From contig JAYQNH010000002.1 of the NCBI GenBank assembly GCA_038144195.1, positions 620,001-684,000 of the forward strand: a stretch of DNA of 64,000 bases. Direction: 5' to 3'. Below are positions 40,575 to 50,824 of this stretch, piece after piece. Source of the stretch: VMDJ01 sp038144195 (GTDB lineage: Bacteria; Pseudomonadota; Gammaproteobacteria; Chromatiales; Chromatiaceae). Each line of letters opens with the position of its first letter. Position 1 is the first letter of the stretch. The position numbers and the translations under genes were made by a program. A model generated the notes under the pieces. That model was given only the letters and a program-made list of their open reading frames with translations. It did not search any database and was not told the origin of the DNA.

Positions 40575-41547
40575 ATGTCAGAAAAAGAGCTCAACGCGCC
40601 TTCACGCGCCACACCCGAAACACACCAACGCGGTCATGACAAAGTGAGCCGCATTCCTGTGAAAGTCGAAAAGACAGATGAGCTCTTACGTAAACCCAGC
40701 TGGATTCGCGCCAAGCTACCATCAGGCCCTGAAGTGTCACGCATCAAACGTATTTTGCGTGATCGCAAATTAAGTTCGGTCTGCGAAGAAGGTCAGTGCC
40801 CAAACCTAGGCGAGTGCTTTAGTCACGGTACCGCCACCTTCATGATCATGGGTGACATCTGTACGCGTCGCTGTCCATTCTGTGATGTGGCACATGGCAA
40901 GCCCCAGCCACTCGATGAACAAGAACCCAAGCATCTCGCTGAAGCCATTGCGGACATGTCATTAAAGTATGTCGTAGTGACCTCGGTGGATCGTGATGAT
41001 CTACGTGATGGCGGTGCTGCACACTTTGCTTCGTGTATCTCAGAGACACGTCGTTTATCACCACAAACAACGATTGAAGTCTTAGTGCCTGATTTTCGCG
41101 GACGCATGGACGTTGCTCTAGAAGAGATGGCTGTTGCGCCACCTGATGTGTTCAATCACAACCTAGAGACGGTGCCACGATTATACAAGCAAGCTCGCCC
41201 TGGCGCTGATTACCAATGGTCATTAGACTCTACTCAAGCAGTTCAAAGCTCAGCATCCTGAGGTGCCTACCAAGTCTGGCATCATGCTAGGCCTTGGTGA
41301 AGAGATGGATGAAGTTAAAGCCGTCATGCAAGATCTTCGTGATCATGGCTGCGACATGCTGACGCTTGGACAATACCTTCAACCAAGTCGTGACCACCTG
41401 CCCGTTAAGCGTTACTACACCCCAGAAGAGTTTGATGAACTCCGTGTGCTAGGTGAATCGATGGGCTTCTCAAATGTAGCGAGCGGCCCAATGGTGCGCT
41501 CGTCCTACCACGCCGACCTTCAAGCTAACCCATTACTCGGTAGCTAA
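40575..41547 (+). CDS. lipA: lipoyl synthase (one frameshift)
   Basis: Radical-SAM enzyme that inserts two sulfur atoms into octanoyl groups. The radical-SAM cluster motif is CTRRCPFCDV; the auxiliary-cluster Cys are in CEEGQCPNLGEC. The frame breaks near 41229: one extra T turns YQWSLDLLKQFKAQHPEVPT into YQWSLDSTQAV, and the second frame continues KSGIMLGLGEEMDEV to SSYHADLQA. The full length is about 323 residues. Likely a sequencing error. Confidence 0.95.
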
Positions 41548-41550
41548 GCT

Positions 41551-42336
41551 GTGGATTTTGTTGAGCTACTCAAGGCAATCAAGCCTTTGCTCAAACTCAT
41601 GCTCGAATTACCCGTCCCTTTTTTACTCTTGGGACTATTCGGCATCGTTTTTTATAAACGTTGGATTGGCAAACTATCAATTATCAGTAGTTTTGCTTTG
41701 TTATATGCCTCATCGATACCAGCGACTGTTCAATGGCTAGGTGAAAAGCTCGAAACGATTCCTCCGCTGACTAACGAGCAGCTTAGCGAGTTCAAACCTC
41801 AAGCAATCTTATTGCTCACAGGTGGCAACACGGGCAGCAATCCTGAACTCAACGGTGCTGCACGTGTGAATGCAGCCACCATGCAACGCGCCAGCTACGC
41901 CGCCCGACTTCATCGCGAGACCGGCTTACCTATCATTGTGACCGGTGGCGTTGTATATCAAGGCCAAACCCATGAAGCTCGCAGTGCCGCTCGATGGTTA
42001 CAGGACGTGGTTGGCATTCAACCGATTGCGATTGAAGACCGTGCAACGAACACCCTAGAAAACCTTCAGTTCAGCAAACCGATCATCGAGCGCCTTGGCT
42101 ATCAACGCGTAGTGATCGTGACCCATGCTTACCATATGCCACGCGCCCTTCAATCGGCAGAAAGCGCTGGCGTAAATGCTATTGGCGCCCCTTTTGGTTA
42201 TCTCGCACGCTACCCCTTCCCTCAAGATCATCTGCCCACCTGGAAAGCCTTTGTCCCTGAAAGTGTGCACATCAGTTCGACTGACGCATTGCTGCATGAA
42301 TGGATTGGGCAATGGTGGTACCAGCTAAATCAATAA
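41551..42336 (+). CDS. YdcF/SanA-like DUF218 membrane protein
   Basis: The 261 residues comprise two N-terminal membrane helices (about residues 20-36 and 42-57) and a periplasmic DUF218 domain with AILLLTGGNTG, LPIIVTGG, EDRATNTLENLQFSKPI and VTHAYHMPRAL. DUF218 proteins of this form (YcbC/ElyC-like) are linked to envelope integrity, which suits the upstream cell-wall cluster. GTG start immediately after lipA. The exact function is unknown. Confidence 0.88.
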   Translation: MDFVELLKAIKPLLKLMLELPVPFLLLGLFGIVFYKRWIGKLSIISSFALLYASSIPATVQWLGEKLETIPPLTNEQLSEFKPQAILLLTGGNTGSNPELNGAARVNAATMQRASYAARLHRETGLPIIVTGGVVYQGQTHEARSAARWLQDVVGIQPIAIEDRATNTLENLQFSKPIIERLGYQRVVIVTHAYHMPRALQSAESAGVNAIGAPFGYLARYPFPQDHLPTWKAFVPESVHISSTDALLHEWIGQWWYQLNQ

Positions 42337-42423
42337 CCAGACAAATTTCACGGCCGTCAGCCCCGCTACGACTCTTTCAGCTCGTTACAATATATCTTCA
42401 CTTAAAAGATGCAATGAATTCTC

Positions 42424-43008
42424 ATGAAACACATTAAAAAAGCACTCTCTTTATCAATTGCCGGCGCATTAGGCATGACGGTTATCGGCAGCCTCAGTGG
42501 TTGCGAGCAAGTTAGTCCGCCTAACGATATGCAAAACATTGGCAATGAAAACATGTTCATGGTGATTGAGCAGACAGGTAGTAATCCTGATACCTATAAC
42601 GTAATTGAACAATACCCCACGTCGGGAGCCACGCGCGCGATATTGCGAGATAGCAATGGAATAGAGCGTTTTTGAGCGAAGCTGAATTAAAAGCCATTGC
42701 TGAAGAAGAAGCTCGAAAAGTAGAGGCAGGGACATCGCGTCTTGCGCAAGACGGGGCGCAAATGACTAGCGGCTTATCGCTTGGCGAAGTTCTTCTCTCC
42801 GCAGCCGCGGGTGCACTTATTGGTGGGATGATGGCTAATGCACTCATGGGTAATAAAAACTTCAGAACCAATCAATCGAAGTACCAATCTTCACGACCTG
42901 CAACATCCTTAACTCTCGAGGAATACTAACCGTGCACGCAGTGGATTTTTCGGTAACCGTAGCGACTCATCATCGAGAAGTAATCGCAACTTTAGTTTTG
43001 GTGGCTAA
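42424..43008 (+). CDS. YgiB/DUF1190-like lipoprotein (two frameshifts)
   Basis: The signal peptide ends in a lipobox-like SLSGC (Cys near residue 27). Joined frames, with breaks near 42671 (one T short in a T run) and near 42920, give about 195 residues: an N-terminal domain, an acidic EEARKVEAG stretch, a Gly/Ala-rich segment (SAAAGALIGGMMANALMG), and a Ser/Arg-rich end (SDSSSRSNRNFSFGG). This resembles the YgiB family, always found beside a YgiC-type enzyme. Its stop overlaps the ATG of that gene by one base. Confidence 0.75.
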
Positions 43009-44182
43009 TGGTTACTACAACTAAAGTTCAAGCAATCCCACAAACGGTACTCGAAGATATCGGTATGACATGGCACACCGATACCGATGGTAGTTCTTAT
43101 CTTGTTCCCGAATTAGTCAATGTTAGCGAAACCGAGGCACAAGCTTTTTACGATGCCAGTAACGCGTTATACGACCTTTTTGTCGAAGCTGCCGAACATG
43201 TCATCAGTGAGAAACGATATGCCGAGTTAGGTATAGACCCGGCACTGATTCCTTTAATTGAAGACAGCTGGGATCGCGATGATTGGCACCTTTATGGACG
43301 ATTTGATCTTGCTGGTGGACTCGATGGCAAGCCGATTCAAATTAATTGAATTCAATGCTGATACACCCACCTCTTTATACGAAACGGCCATCTTGCAATG
43401 GGCATTGCTGAAAGCTAATGAAATGGATGAAAGCGCGCAGTTCAATAATATCCATGAAATGCTTAAAGATAATTTTCGTCGTTTGATTACAAAGGATCAA
43501 TCTGACTTTGCTACCAGCTACAAATCTGAAAAGTTCCTTTTCTCCAGTATCGCTGGGCTTGATGAAGATGAACGCACCGTTCGCTACCTTCAACACGTTG
43601 CTCACGAAGCCGGTCTTTTCACTGACTTTGTTTCTTAGATGAAGCTGGCTTCTTAGAAAATCAGGGTGTGTTTAATCGTGACCAACAACGCGCTGATTTT
43701 TGGTTTAAGTTATTTCCTTGGGAAGATATCGCTTCAGATGAACCTGAACTTATTTCCATCTTCCAAAGTTTTAGCCAGCTGAACAGCACCAGCATTGTAA
43801 ATCCCGGCCTATACCCTACTTGTTTCAAAGTAAAGGCTTATTACCTATTCTCAGTGAACTTTTTCCTAATTCACCCTATTTGCTATCTGCAAGCTTTGAA
43901 CCACTCGACGGTATCGCTCAAGTCGAAAAGAAGTTATTTGGACGTGAAGGTCAAAATACTCGCATCACTGATGCTTCAGGCGCCTTGATCACTGAAACAC
44001 AGGGTGAATATGCTCATCACCCTTCCATCTATCAGGTCTACGAAGAGCTTCCGGTTGATAACGATGGAAACGCATATCAAGCAGGTGTGTTTTACGCCTA
44101 TGAGGCTTGTGGTCTAGGGTTTAGACGTGGCGCTAAGATTTTGGACAATATGAGTAAATTTGTTGGGCATCATATCGTTTGA
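43008..44182 (+). CDS. glutathionylspermidine synthase-like ATP-grasp protein, YgiC type (about three frameshifts)
   Basis: Joined segments give about 390 residues. Recognisable parts are FDLAGGLDGKPIKLIEFNADTP, then WFKLFPWEDIASDEPE, KGLLPILSELFPNSPYLL and QGEYAHHPSIYQVYEELP, the last near FRRGAKILDNMSKFVGHHI. These match the GSP_synth domain of YgiC/YjfC, which lacks the amidase half of Gss. Breaks lie near 43338, 43640 and 43812. Such proteins are thought to ligate peptides to amines, but the reaction is unproven. Partner of the YgiB-like lipoprotein. Confidence 0.83.
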
Positions 44183-44279
44183 AACCACATCGATTGATCT
44201 TGCACAAATACCGTCCCAATTTGCGGTATTAGTGCCGCTATTTCAGTATTCTTAGTGAAATGTATTTAGGAAAACTTAC

Positions 44280-45035
44280 GTGATCAGCCAAGACACCATT
44301 GCTCACTTTAAGACTCAGCTCGAAAATCATCCGATTTACGACGCAGTATCAAATCTTGAGGATTTACAGATCTTCATGCAGCACCACGTCTATTCGGTGT
44401 GGGACTTCATGTCGCTGATCAAATATCTGCAATCGCGTGTCGCACCAACCATTTACCCTTGGATGCCACAAGGCGATCCCGACGTCCGGCGCTTTATCAA
44501 CGAACTGGTGCTCTAAGAAGAAAGTGATGAACGTCCTGATGGCAAAGGCTTTACCAGCCACTTTGAGTTATACCAACAGGCGATGAAAGAAATCGGTGCG
44601 GACACATCGGTTATCGAGAGTTTTATTTCCAAGCTTCCGAGCAAGGGTATTCAATCAGCTCTATCATTACCGGACATTCCAACACCCTCTGCCAAGTTCA
44701 CAGGTTTGACCTTTAGCTTCATCGAGGCAGATAAGCCTCATCAGGTAGCGGCTGCATTAGCACTAGGGCGTGAACACATCATTCCGTGCATGTTCCGCTC
44801 GATACTTTCAAAGACAGGTGTAACCGAAGCTCAGGCACCGATATTCCATTGGTATCTGAATCGTCATATCCACTTGGATGAAGATTTCCACGCACCTCTG
44901 TCTTTGCGCTTACTTAATGGCTTATGCCAATCAGACAATGATAAAGATGAGGCTATTGCAGCAGCAGATCAGGCAGTTAATGCGCGACTCGCTTTTTGGG
45001 ATGGCGTACTCGAGGCTATAAAGAGCTCGCGTTAA
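44280..45035 (+). CDS. DUF3050 family protein (in-frame stop)
   Basis: About 251 residues from a GTG start behind TTTAGGAAAAC. The N-terminal part (HPIYDAVSNLEDLQIFMQHH) and VYSVWDFMSLIKYLQ match DUF3050, whose members are thought to have a haem-oxygenase-like helical fold. After FINELVL a TAA (44514-44516) interrupts the frame, which continues EESDERPDGKGFTSHFELYQ and on to IFHWYLNRHIHLDEDFH in the same phase. One base change (for example GAA to TAA) explains it. Its stop overlaps the convergent murU gene by 20 bases. Function unknown. Confidence 0.8.
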
Positions 45036-45688
45036 TCTCTGCAAGACGCTCAGGCGTGCCTACATCCGTCCAGATACCTTGATGATGATGCCCACCGACC
45101 TTGTTCTGTGACATGGCGTTCCGCAGTAAAGGCGCCAAAGGAAAACGCTCTTCCGACTGACCTAGCAAACATTTGTGGCTGATAAAGCCCGATGCCACTA
45201 AAGGTCAATTTATCCACACCCTCAGCTGCGACTCGACCATTGGTTAATGCAAAGTCACCCTTTGGGTTATGGCTAGGATTACTCACCAGCACGAGATGCG
45301 CTAAATCATCTTCATCAAGCGCAAGTGCTGAGTAATCGATATCCGTCCACACATCACCATTCACCACTAAGAAGGGCTGCTCGCCTAGTAAAGGCAAAGC
45401 ACGTGCAATCCCGCCACCGGTTTCTAATGCGGTTTCTTCTGGAGAATACGCAATACTTACGCCAAACGACAAACCATCACCGAGCGCATGCTCAATCTGC
45501 TCACCGAGATGCGCATGATTAATCACTAGCTGAGTAATGCCTGCCTTTTTTAATCGCTCTATATGCCAAACAATCAGCGGCTTATCGTGAACCGTTAGCA
45601 GGGGTTTTGGAGTGTGATCCGTTAATGGCCGCATGCGCTCACCACGCCCTGCGGCCAAGATCATCGCGACAGTCGGTTTTATCAACAT
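45016..45688 (-). CDS. sugar-phosphate nucleotidyltransferase, MurU-like (one frameshift)
   Basis: The N-terminus VAMILAAGRGERMRPLTDHTP and KPLLTVHDKPL mark a nucleotidyltransferase; TGGGIARALPLLG and VVNGDVWTDIDYS fit N-acetylmuramate-1-phosphate uridylyltransferase (MurU) of peptidoglycan recycling. The frame breaks near 45150, after GLYQPQMFARS; the other frame supplies FPLAPLLRNAM and WTDVGTPERLAEIN, the expected end. Its usual partner amgK is not adjacent. Total about 224 residues. Confidence 0.85.
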
Positions 45689-45703
45689 CGCGATAAAGGC
45701 AAA

Positions 45704-46963
45704 TTACTTCGACTTCATTGCGTCGAAGAATTCACCATTGGTTTTGGTTGCTTTGAGCTTGTCGTACAAGAATTCCATTGCAGCCAACTCATCCATAGGA
45801 TGCAGAATCTTGCGTAGGATCCAGCTCTTCTGCAGATCTTTCTCGCCAATCAATAGCTCTTCACGACGCGTGCCTGAACGATTGATATGGATCGCAGGGA
45901 AGATGCGCTTCTCTGCAATACGACGATCCAAGTGCACTTCCATGTTGCCGGTACCTTTGAATTCTTCGTAGATAACGTCATCCATACGAGAACCGGTTTC
46001 AACCAATGCCGTTGCGATAATGGTTAATGAACCACCTTCTTCAACATTACGTGCCGCACCAAAGAAACGCTTTGGTTTTTGTAATGCGTTGGCATCCACA
46101 CCACCGGTCAACACCTTGCCTGATGATGGAATAACGGTGTTATACGCACGTGCCAAACGAGTAATTGAGTCGAGCAAAATGACAACATCACGCTTGTGCT
46201 CAACGAGACGCTTCGCTTTTTCGATAACCATCTCAGCAACCTGTACGTGACGTGCTGCTGGCTCATCAAAGGTCGATGAAATCACTTCGCCGCGAACAGA
46301 GCGCGCCATCTCGGTAACTTCTTCAGGACGCTCGTCGATCAACAAAACAATCAAGTAACACTCTGGATGATTCATTGCGATGCTTTGCGCAATGTTTTGA
46401 ATCAACATTGTCTTACCCGCTTTTGGTGGCGCAACGATCAAACCACGCTGACCTTTACCAATCGGCGAAACCAATTCGATCGTACGCGCAGTAATGTCTT
46501 CACTACTGCCGTTACCCATCTCAAGGTTAAATTTCTTATTCGCAAACAAAGGCGTGAAGTTTTCAAACAACACTTTGTTCTTTGCATTTTCTGGCGTGTC
46601 GTAGTTGATCTCATCAACTTTCAACAAGGCAAAGTAACGCTCGTTGTCTTTTGGCGGACGAATCTTACCGACGATGGTGTCACCAGTGCGCAGACCAAAA
46701 CGGCGGATCTGACTTGGCGATACATAAATATCGTCCGGACCCGCTAGGTAAGATTGCTCACCTGAACGCAAGAAACCAAAACCATCCTGCAGAATCTCAA
46801 GAACACCATCACCACCGATGTCTTCACCTTTCTTGGCGTGTGCCTTCAAGATGGCAAAGATCAGATCCTGCTTACGCGAACGACCCATATCCTCGATACC
46901 CATACACTCAGCGAGTGCTTGCAGTTCTGGAACGGGCATTCTTTTCAATTCAGTAAGATTCAT
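45704..46963 (-). CDS. rho: transcription termination factor Rho
   Basis: Hexameric RNA helicase that terminates transcription. The 419 residues are intact: an N-terminal helix domain (MNLTELKRMPVPELQALAE), a cold-shock RNA-binding domain (DGFGFLRSGEQSYLAGPDD), Walker A (APPKAGKT) and Walker B (VVILLDSITRLARAYN), then the Q-loop GGVDANALQKPKRFFGAAR. It is downstream of trxA, the conserved trxA-rho order, with a palindromic hairpin between. Confidence 0.98.
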   Translation of the reverse strand: MNLTELKRMPVPELQALAECMGIEDMGRSRKQDLIFAILKAHAKKGEDIGGDGVLEILQDGFGFLRSGEQSYLAGPDDIYVSPSQIRRFGLRTGDTIVGKIRPPKDNERYFALLKVDEINYDTPENAKNKVLFENFTPLFANKKFNLEMGNGSSEDITARTIELVSPIGKGQRGLIVAPPKAGKTMLIQNIAQSIAMNHPECYLIVLLIDERPEEVTEMARSVRGEVISSTFDEPAARHVQVAEMVIEKAKRLVEHKRDVVILLDSITRLARAYNTVIPSSGKVLTGGVDANALQKPKRFFGAARNVEEGGSLTIIATALVETGSRMDDVIYEEFKGTGNMEVHLDRRIAEKRIFPAIHINRSGTRREELLIGEKDLQKSWILRKILHPMDELAAMEFLYDKLKATKTNGEFFDAMKSK

Positions 46964-47043
46964 AGTTGGCCTTTGTAAGAAATTTAAGAGGCGGGTCTGT
47001 TAGATAAACAGATCAGGTGCGGTATAAAAAAGTTGAAAATGAA

Positions 47044-47067
47044 ATCAGCCCCTCATGAGGGGCTGAT
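47044..47067. terminator. perfect 24-base palindrome between trxA and rho
   Basis: ATCAGCCCCT and AGGGGCTGAT pair around a CATG centre (47044-47067). On the minus strand the following bases are T-rich (TTCATTTTC). It probably ends or attenuates trxA transcripts before rho. Confidence 0.65.
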
Positions 47068-47073
47068 GAAATG

Positions 47074-47401
47074 TTAGAGGTTACTATCAATGAACGCGGT
47101 CAATTGTGACTTTGAGACTGCACCCACTTTAGTTGCTTCGACGTCGCCGCCTTTGAACAACATTAAGAGTTGGAATACCACGGATGCCATAGTTAGGTGG
47201 CGTCTTTGGGCTCTCATCAATATTTAGCTTTGCGATCTTCACTTTGCCGTCATATTCGTCAGCAATCTCATCGAGGATCGGAGCGATCATTTTGCATGGA
47301 CCACACCAGTCTGCCCAGTAATCAACTAAAACAGGTAAAGACGACTGTAAGACTTCTGCATCAAAAGTGTCATCGGTCACATGAACGATTTTGTCACTCA
47401 C
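47074..47401 (-). CDS. trxA: thioredoxin 1 (one frameshift)
   Basis: Disulfide reductase with the classic active site WCGPC in DYWADWCGPCKMIAP. The start is the GTG at 47401 (SDKIVHVTDDTF), eight bases after GGAG; longer upstream reading is not homologous. The frame breaks near 47168, where one extra base turns IPTLMLFKGGDVEATKVGAV into IPTLNVVQRRR; the restored frame ends LTAFIDSNL at 47074. The length is about 108 residues, normal for TrxA. Confidence 0.95.
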
Positions 47402-47572
47402 TAGAGTTTCTCCAATTTTTTTAAAGGGGATGTCGAGGCGGCCTATTCGCTCGCATGGATTGGCGTTGGAATGCCAATTTCGACAACTGATAACGTTATT
47501 TGAGCTCATAAGTCATTTATTTTCAAGCCCCTGAGCGCTGCAAAGCACTGATTTCCGGTATGCTTCGCCCCC

Positions 47573-48883
47573 ATGAGTAAAAAACACCTAACAGAAACCC
47601 GTTTCGACAGCTTTTCACTACCTGAAAATGTGCTCCAAGGCCTACAAGAAGCCGGCTTTGAATACTGCACCCCGATTCAAGAAGCGACCCTTCCTCACAT
47701 CCTGAATGGCGAAGATATCGCTGGCCAAGCACAAACCGGCACCGGCAAGACCCTCGCCTTTTTGGTCGCGACATTACAGCTACTCGCTGAGCGTCCAGCC
47801 GCCGAGAATCGCAAGATCAATCAACCTCGAGTGATGATTCTTGCCCCTACTCGCGAACTGGCTATTCAGATTGGTAAGGATGCCGAAGTGGTCACCAAAC
47901 ACACCGAGCACAAAGTGGCGGTGGTTTATGGTGGTACCGGCTATGAGAAACAGCGCAATCAAATTGAGCAAGATGGCGTGGATATCCTGATTGGCACGCC
48001 AGGTCGCTTGATTGATTACTTCAAGCAGCACGTCTTTGATCTTCGCGCACTGCAAGTTTTGGTTATGGATGAAGCGGATCGCATGTTCGATCTCGGCTTC
48101 ATTAAAGATATTCGTTATTTATTACGTCGCTGCCCTCAACCCGCAGTTCGCACCAGCATGCTGTTCTCAGCGACCTTGTCTTATCGTGTACTTGAGCTCG
48201 CTTACGAGCACATGAACAACCCAACCAAGGTGACAATTGAATCTGAGCAGGTAACGGCTAAGGCGATTCGTGAAGTTGGCTACATGGTAGCTAACGACGA
48301 GAAGGTTAACCTGCTGATTGGTTTGATGCGCAAAGTTGGTGAAGCTCGCAGCATTGTGTTTGTAAACACCAAGCGCCAAGCCGAAAACGTCTGGGGCTTC
48401 CTTGAAGGCAATGGCTTTAAATCAGCCATCCTGTCAGGTGATGTGCCACAGAAGAAACGTGAGCGCTTGCTCAAAGAATTTGCAGCCAATGAATTATCTG
48501 TTTTAGTTGCCACTGACGTTGCTGCACGTGGATTGCACATTGATGGCGTCAGTCATGTGTACAACTACGATCTACCGGACGATCGTGAAGACTATGTTCA
48601 CCGTATTGGTCGTACCGCTCGCGCAGGTGCTGAAGGTGATGCCATCTCATTTGTTTGTGAGACCTATGCATTCTCACTACCTGATATCGAAGACTACATC
48701 GGTCATAAGATCCCAGTGGAGCCTGTAACCGGTGAGCTAATCGCTGAAATCGATCCGGGTAGTAAGGTAAAAATGGAGCGCAAGCCTCGTCCACCACGCA
48801 ATAACAATCGCTCTGGCGGTAAAGGTAATGGTCAAAAGCGTCGCCATCACAACAAACCGCGTGGCGATAAGCCTGCGGCTTAA
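47573..48883 (+). CDS. rhlB: DEAD-box RNA helicase RhlB
   Basis: ATP-dependent RNA helicase, in gammaproteobacteria often part of the RNA degradosome. The 436 residues carry the Q motif (FDSFSLPENV and YCTPIQ), AQTGTGKT, PTRELAIQI, DEAD (VLVMDEADRMFDLGF), SAT and HRIGRTARAG, plus a basic C-terminal tail rich in Arg, Asn, Gly and Lys. It is divergent from trxA, a conserved rhlB-trxA-rho arrangement. Confidence 0.94.
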   Translation: MSKKHLTETRFDSFSLPENVLQGLQEAGFEYCTPIQEATLPHILNGEDIAGQAQTGTGKTLAFLVATLQLLAERPAAENRKINQPRVMILAPTRELAIQIGKDAEVVTKHTEHKVAVVYGGTGYEKQRNQIEQDGVDILIGTPGRLIDYFKQHVFDLRALQVLVMDEADRMFDLGFIKDIRYLLRRCPQPAVRTSMLFSATLSYRVLELAYEHMNNPTKVTIESEQVTAKAIREVGYMVANDEKVNLLIGLMRKVGEARSIVFVNTKRQAENVWGFLEGNGFKSAILSGDVPQKKRERLLKEFAANELSVLVATDVAARGLHIDGVSHVYNYDLPDDREDYVHRIGRTARAGAEGDAISFVCETYAFSLPDIEDYIGHKIPVEPVTGELIAEIDPGSKVKMERKPRPPRNNNRSGGKGNGQKRRHHNKPRGDKPAA

Positions 48884-48900
48884 GCTAAGCGACCACGCAT

Positions 48901-48929
48901 AAAAAAGCCCGGCAATGCCGGGCTTTTTT
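48901..48929. terminator. bidirectional terminator between rhlB and fbp
   Basis: AAAAAAGCCCGGC-AAT-GCCGGGCTTTTTT lies between convergent genes; stem and A/T runs suit both directions. Confidence 0.92.
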
Positions 48930-48942
48930 CGTTCTTACGAAC

Positions 48943-49962
48943 TTATTCAGCGTGGTATGACACCAAACGCTCAACTTCATTCTTAGAGCCCAAGATCACA
49001 GGCACACGCTGGTGTAGTGACTTAGGCTTAAGGTCCATGATGCGCTCATAACCTGTGCTTGATGCACCACCGGCTTGCTCAACAATCATCGACATTGGGT
49101 TTGCTTCATACAACAAACGCAACTTACCTTCAGTACCGTTATCTTTCATTTTCTGATCGATTGGGTACATGAAGATACCGCCACGAGTAAGAATACGGTG
49201 AACCTCTGCCACCATTGAAGCAATCCAACGCATGTTGAAGTCTTCACCACGTGAACCTGTCTTACCAGCCAAACATTCTTCGACATAACGCTGAACAGGC
49301 TTTTCCCAATGACGCATGTTCGACATATTCACTGCAAACTCACGTGTATCTTCTGGGATCTGCATGTTTGGATGAGTCAGGATGAACTCACCAATGTTCA
49401 TGTCTAGGGTAAAGCCATTAACGCCGTGACCGGTAGTCAGCACCAACATGGTTGATGGGCCATATAAGGCATAACCTGCTGCAACCTGCTTAGTGCCTGG
49501 CTGCAAGAATGCACCTTCTTTATCACATGTGCCTTCTTCACCATCACAACGCAAGATTGAGAAAATGGTACCCACCGATACGTTAACGTCAGTGTTTGAA
49601 GAACCATCTAGCGGATCGAAGGTGAGCAAGTACTTACCACGTGGGTACTGCTTCGGAATCATGTAGATGTCATCCATCTCTTCTGAAGCCATTGCCGCCA
49701 AATTACCCGACCACTCGTTTGCCTCAATGAACACTTCATTAGTCAGGATATCGAGTTTCTTCTGTGTCTCACCCTGAACGTTCTCGCTGCCTGCAGAACC
49801 AAGTACGCCGATTAGCTCACCTTTATTAACAAGGTTTGAAATCACCTTACAGGCGGTTACAACGTCACTGACGAGCTCTGAGAACTCACCGGTCGCACCT
49901 TCGATTTGGCGCTGCTCTTCGATTAGGAAATGGGTAATGGTTTGACCCGGCTTCATATTCAT
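48943..49962 (-). CDS. fbp: fructose-1,6-bisphosphatase class I
   Basis: Gluconeogenesis and, in autotrophs, Calvin cycle enzyme. I choose the ATG at 49962 (NMKPGQTITHFLIEEQR), eight bases after AAGGAG; an in-frame ATG at 50046 would add 28 residues without homology or a binding site. Metal and substrate motifs are ASEEMDD, FDPLDGSSNTDVN, RWIASMVAEVHRIL and EANPMSMIVEQAGG. The length is 339 residues. No Calvin cycle genes are nearby. Confidence 0.96.
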   Translation of the reverse strand: MNMKPGQTITHFLIEEQRQIEGATGEFSELVSDVVTACKVISNLVNKGELIGVLGSAGSENVQGETQKKLDILTNEVFIEANEWSGNLAAMASEEMDDIYMIPKQYPRGKYLLTFDPLDGSSNTDVNVSVGTIFSILRCDGEEGTCDKEGAFLQPGTKQVAAGYALYGPSTMLVLTTGHGVNGFTLDMNIGEFILTHPNMQIPEDTREFAVNMSNMRHWEKPVQRYVEECLAGKTGSRGEDFNMRWIASMVAEVHRILTRGGIFMYPIDQKMKDNGTEGKLRLLYEANPMSMIVEQAGGASSTGYERIMDLKPKSLHQRVPVILGSKNEVERLVSYHAE

Positions 49963-50080
49963 GTGATGGACTCCTTTGTCGATGCCACAAGCGGTTCCTT
50001 GAGCAACCACATCGGAAAAATCTTCAGACGCATAGTATATAAGCATTAGCTTATTAATTAAATGCTAATAAAGGATTAAT

Positions 50081-50746
50081 TTAGACCTTTAGCAGCCCGG
50101 GAAGCAGCTCCGAGAACCCTTCAACCGGAATAAAATCAGTGACTTGTCGCTTTTCTTGCTGGGAATCTGGGAACGTAATAGCCACGATATTTGCAATGCC
50201 ATAGCGCTCTGCAGACTTCAGAACATGCAATGAATCATCAACAAAGAGCGTTCGCTGGGGATCAAACGGCTCAATTTTCTGCAAGGCAGGCCAAAATTCA
50301 TCCATCTCCTTGGGCTGACCAAAATCATGTGAGCTGATTAAACGATCGAGATGCTGATCAAGATGCGTTTTTCGCATTTTTAGATCGAGCGACTTACGGT
50401 GCGCATTGGTGACCAACACACGACGTTTACCCCGAGCAGCCAAAGCATCGAGGAATTCGGTCACGTCTGGCAGTACATTGATCAGATGAGCGACCTCCTC
50501 TTTCAACTCCGGGATATCTAGCCCGAGTCGATCTGACCAATAATCTAAGCAATACCAGTCGAGGGTACCTGCAACCGCTGAAGTTTGAGCCGTACAGTCA
50601 GCCTTGGCCTCCTCAAGGCTAATCCCCTTAAGTTCGGCATATTTATGCGGCACAAATTCAAGCCAGAAATGGTTATCAAAATGTAGATCCAGCAAAGTGC
50701 CGTCCATATCGAGCAATACTGTATCTATCGAATCCCAATCCAACAC
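50081..50746 (-). CDS. yrfG: HAD-family GMP/IMP nucleotidase, YrfG-like
   Basis: HAD hydrolase with motif I VLLDMDGTLLDLHFDN, motif II VTNAH, and motif IV LFVDDSLHVLKSA, close to Escherichia coli YrfG. The GTG at 50746 (LDWDSIDTVLLD) is preferred because GAGGT lies seven bases upstream and the N-terminus then aligns with YrfG; an ATG-like start at 50788 would add 14 residues. 221 residues. Divergent from the thioredoxin-like gene. Confidence 0.85.
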   Translation of the reverse strand: MLDWDSIDTVLLDMDGTLLDLHFDNHFWLEFVPHKYAELKGISLEEAKADCTAQTSAVAGTLDWYCLDYWSDRLGLDIPELKEEVAHLINVLPDVTEFLDALAARGKRRVLVTNAHRKSLDLKMRKTHLDQHLDRLISSHDFGQPKEMDEFWPALQKIEPFDPQRTLFVDDSLHVLKSAERYGIANIVAITFPDSQQEKRQVTDFIPVEGFSELLPGLLKV

Positions 50747-50824
50747 TTGATCTACCTCACTTGCAATTAGGCACACTCTAGCGAACACTTAGAAGGATAA
50801 AAAGAAAAAACCTAACACCCTGAA

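Noticed and set aside
49963..50046. Extended start for fbp
   Set aside because: The extra 28 residues lack homology, while AAGGAG is correctly spaced before the ATG at 49962.
50747..50788. Longer N-terminus for the YrfG-like protein
   Set aside because: A GTG with a good Shine-Dalgarno sequence at 50746 gives the homologous start.
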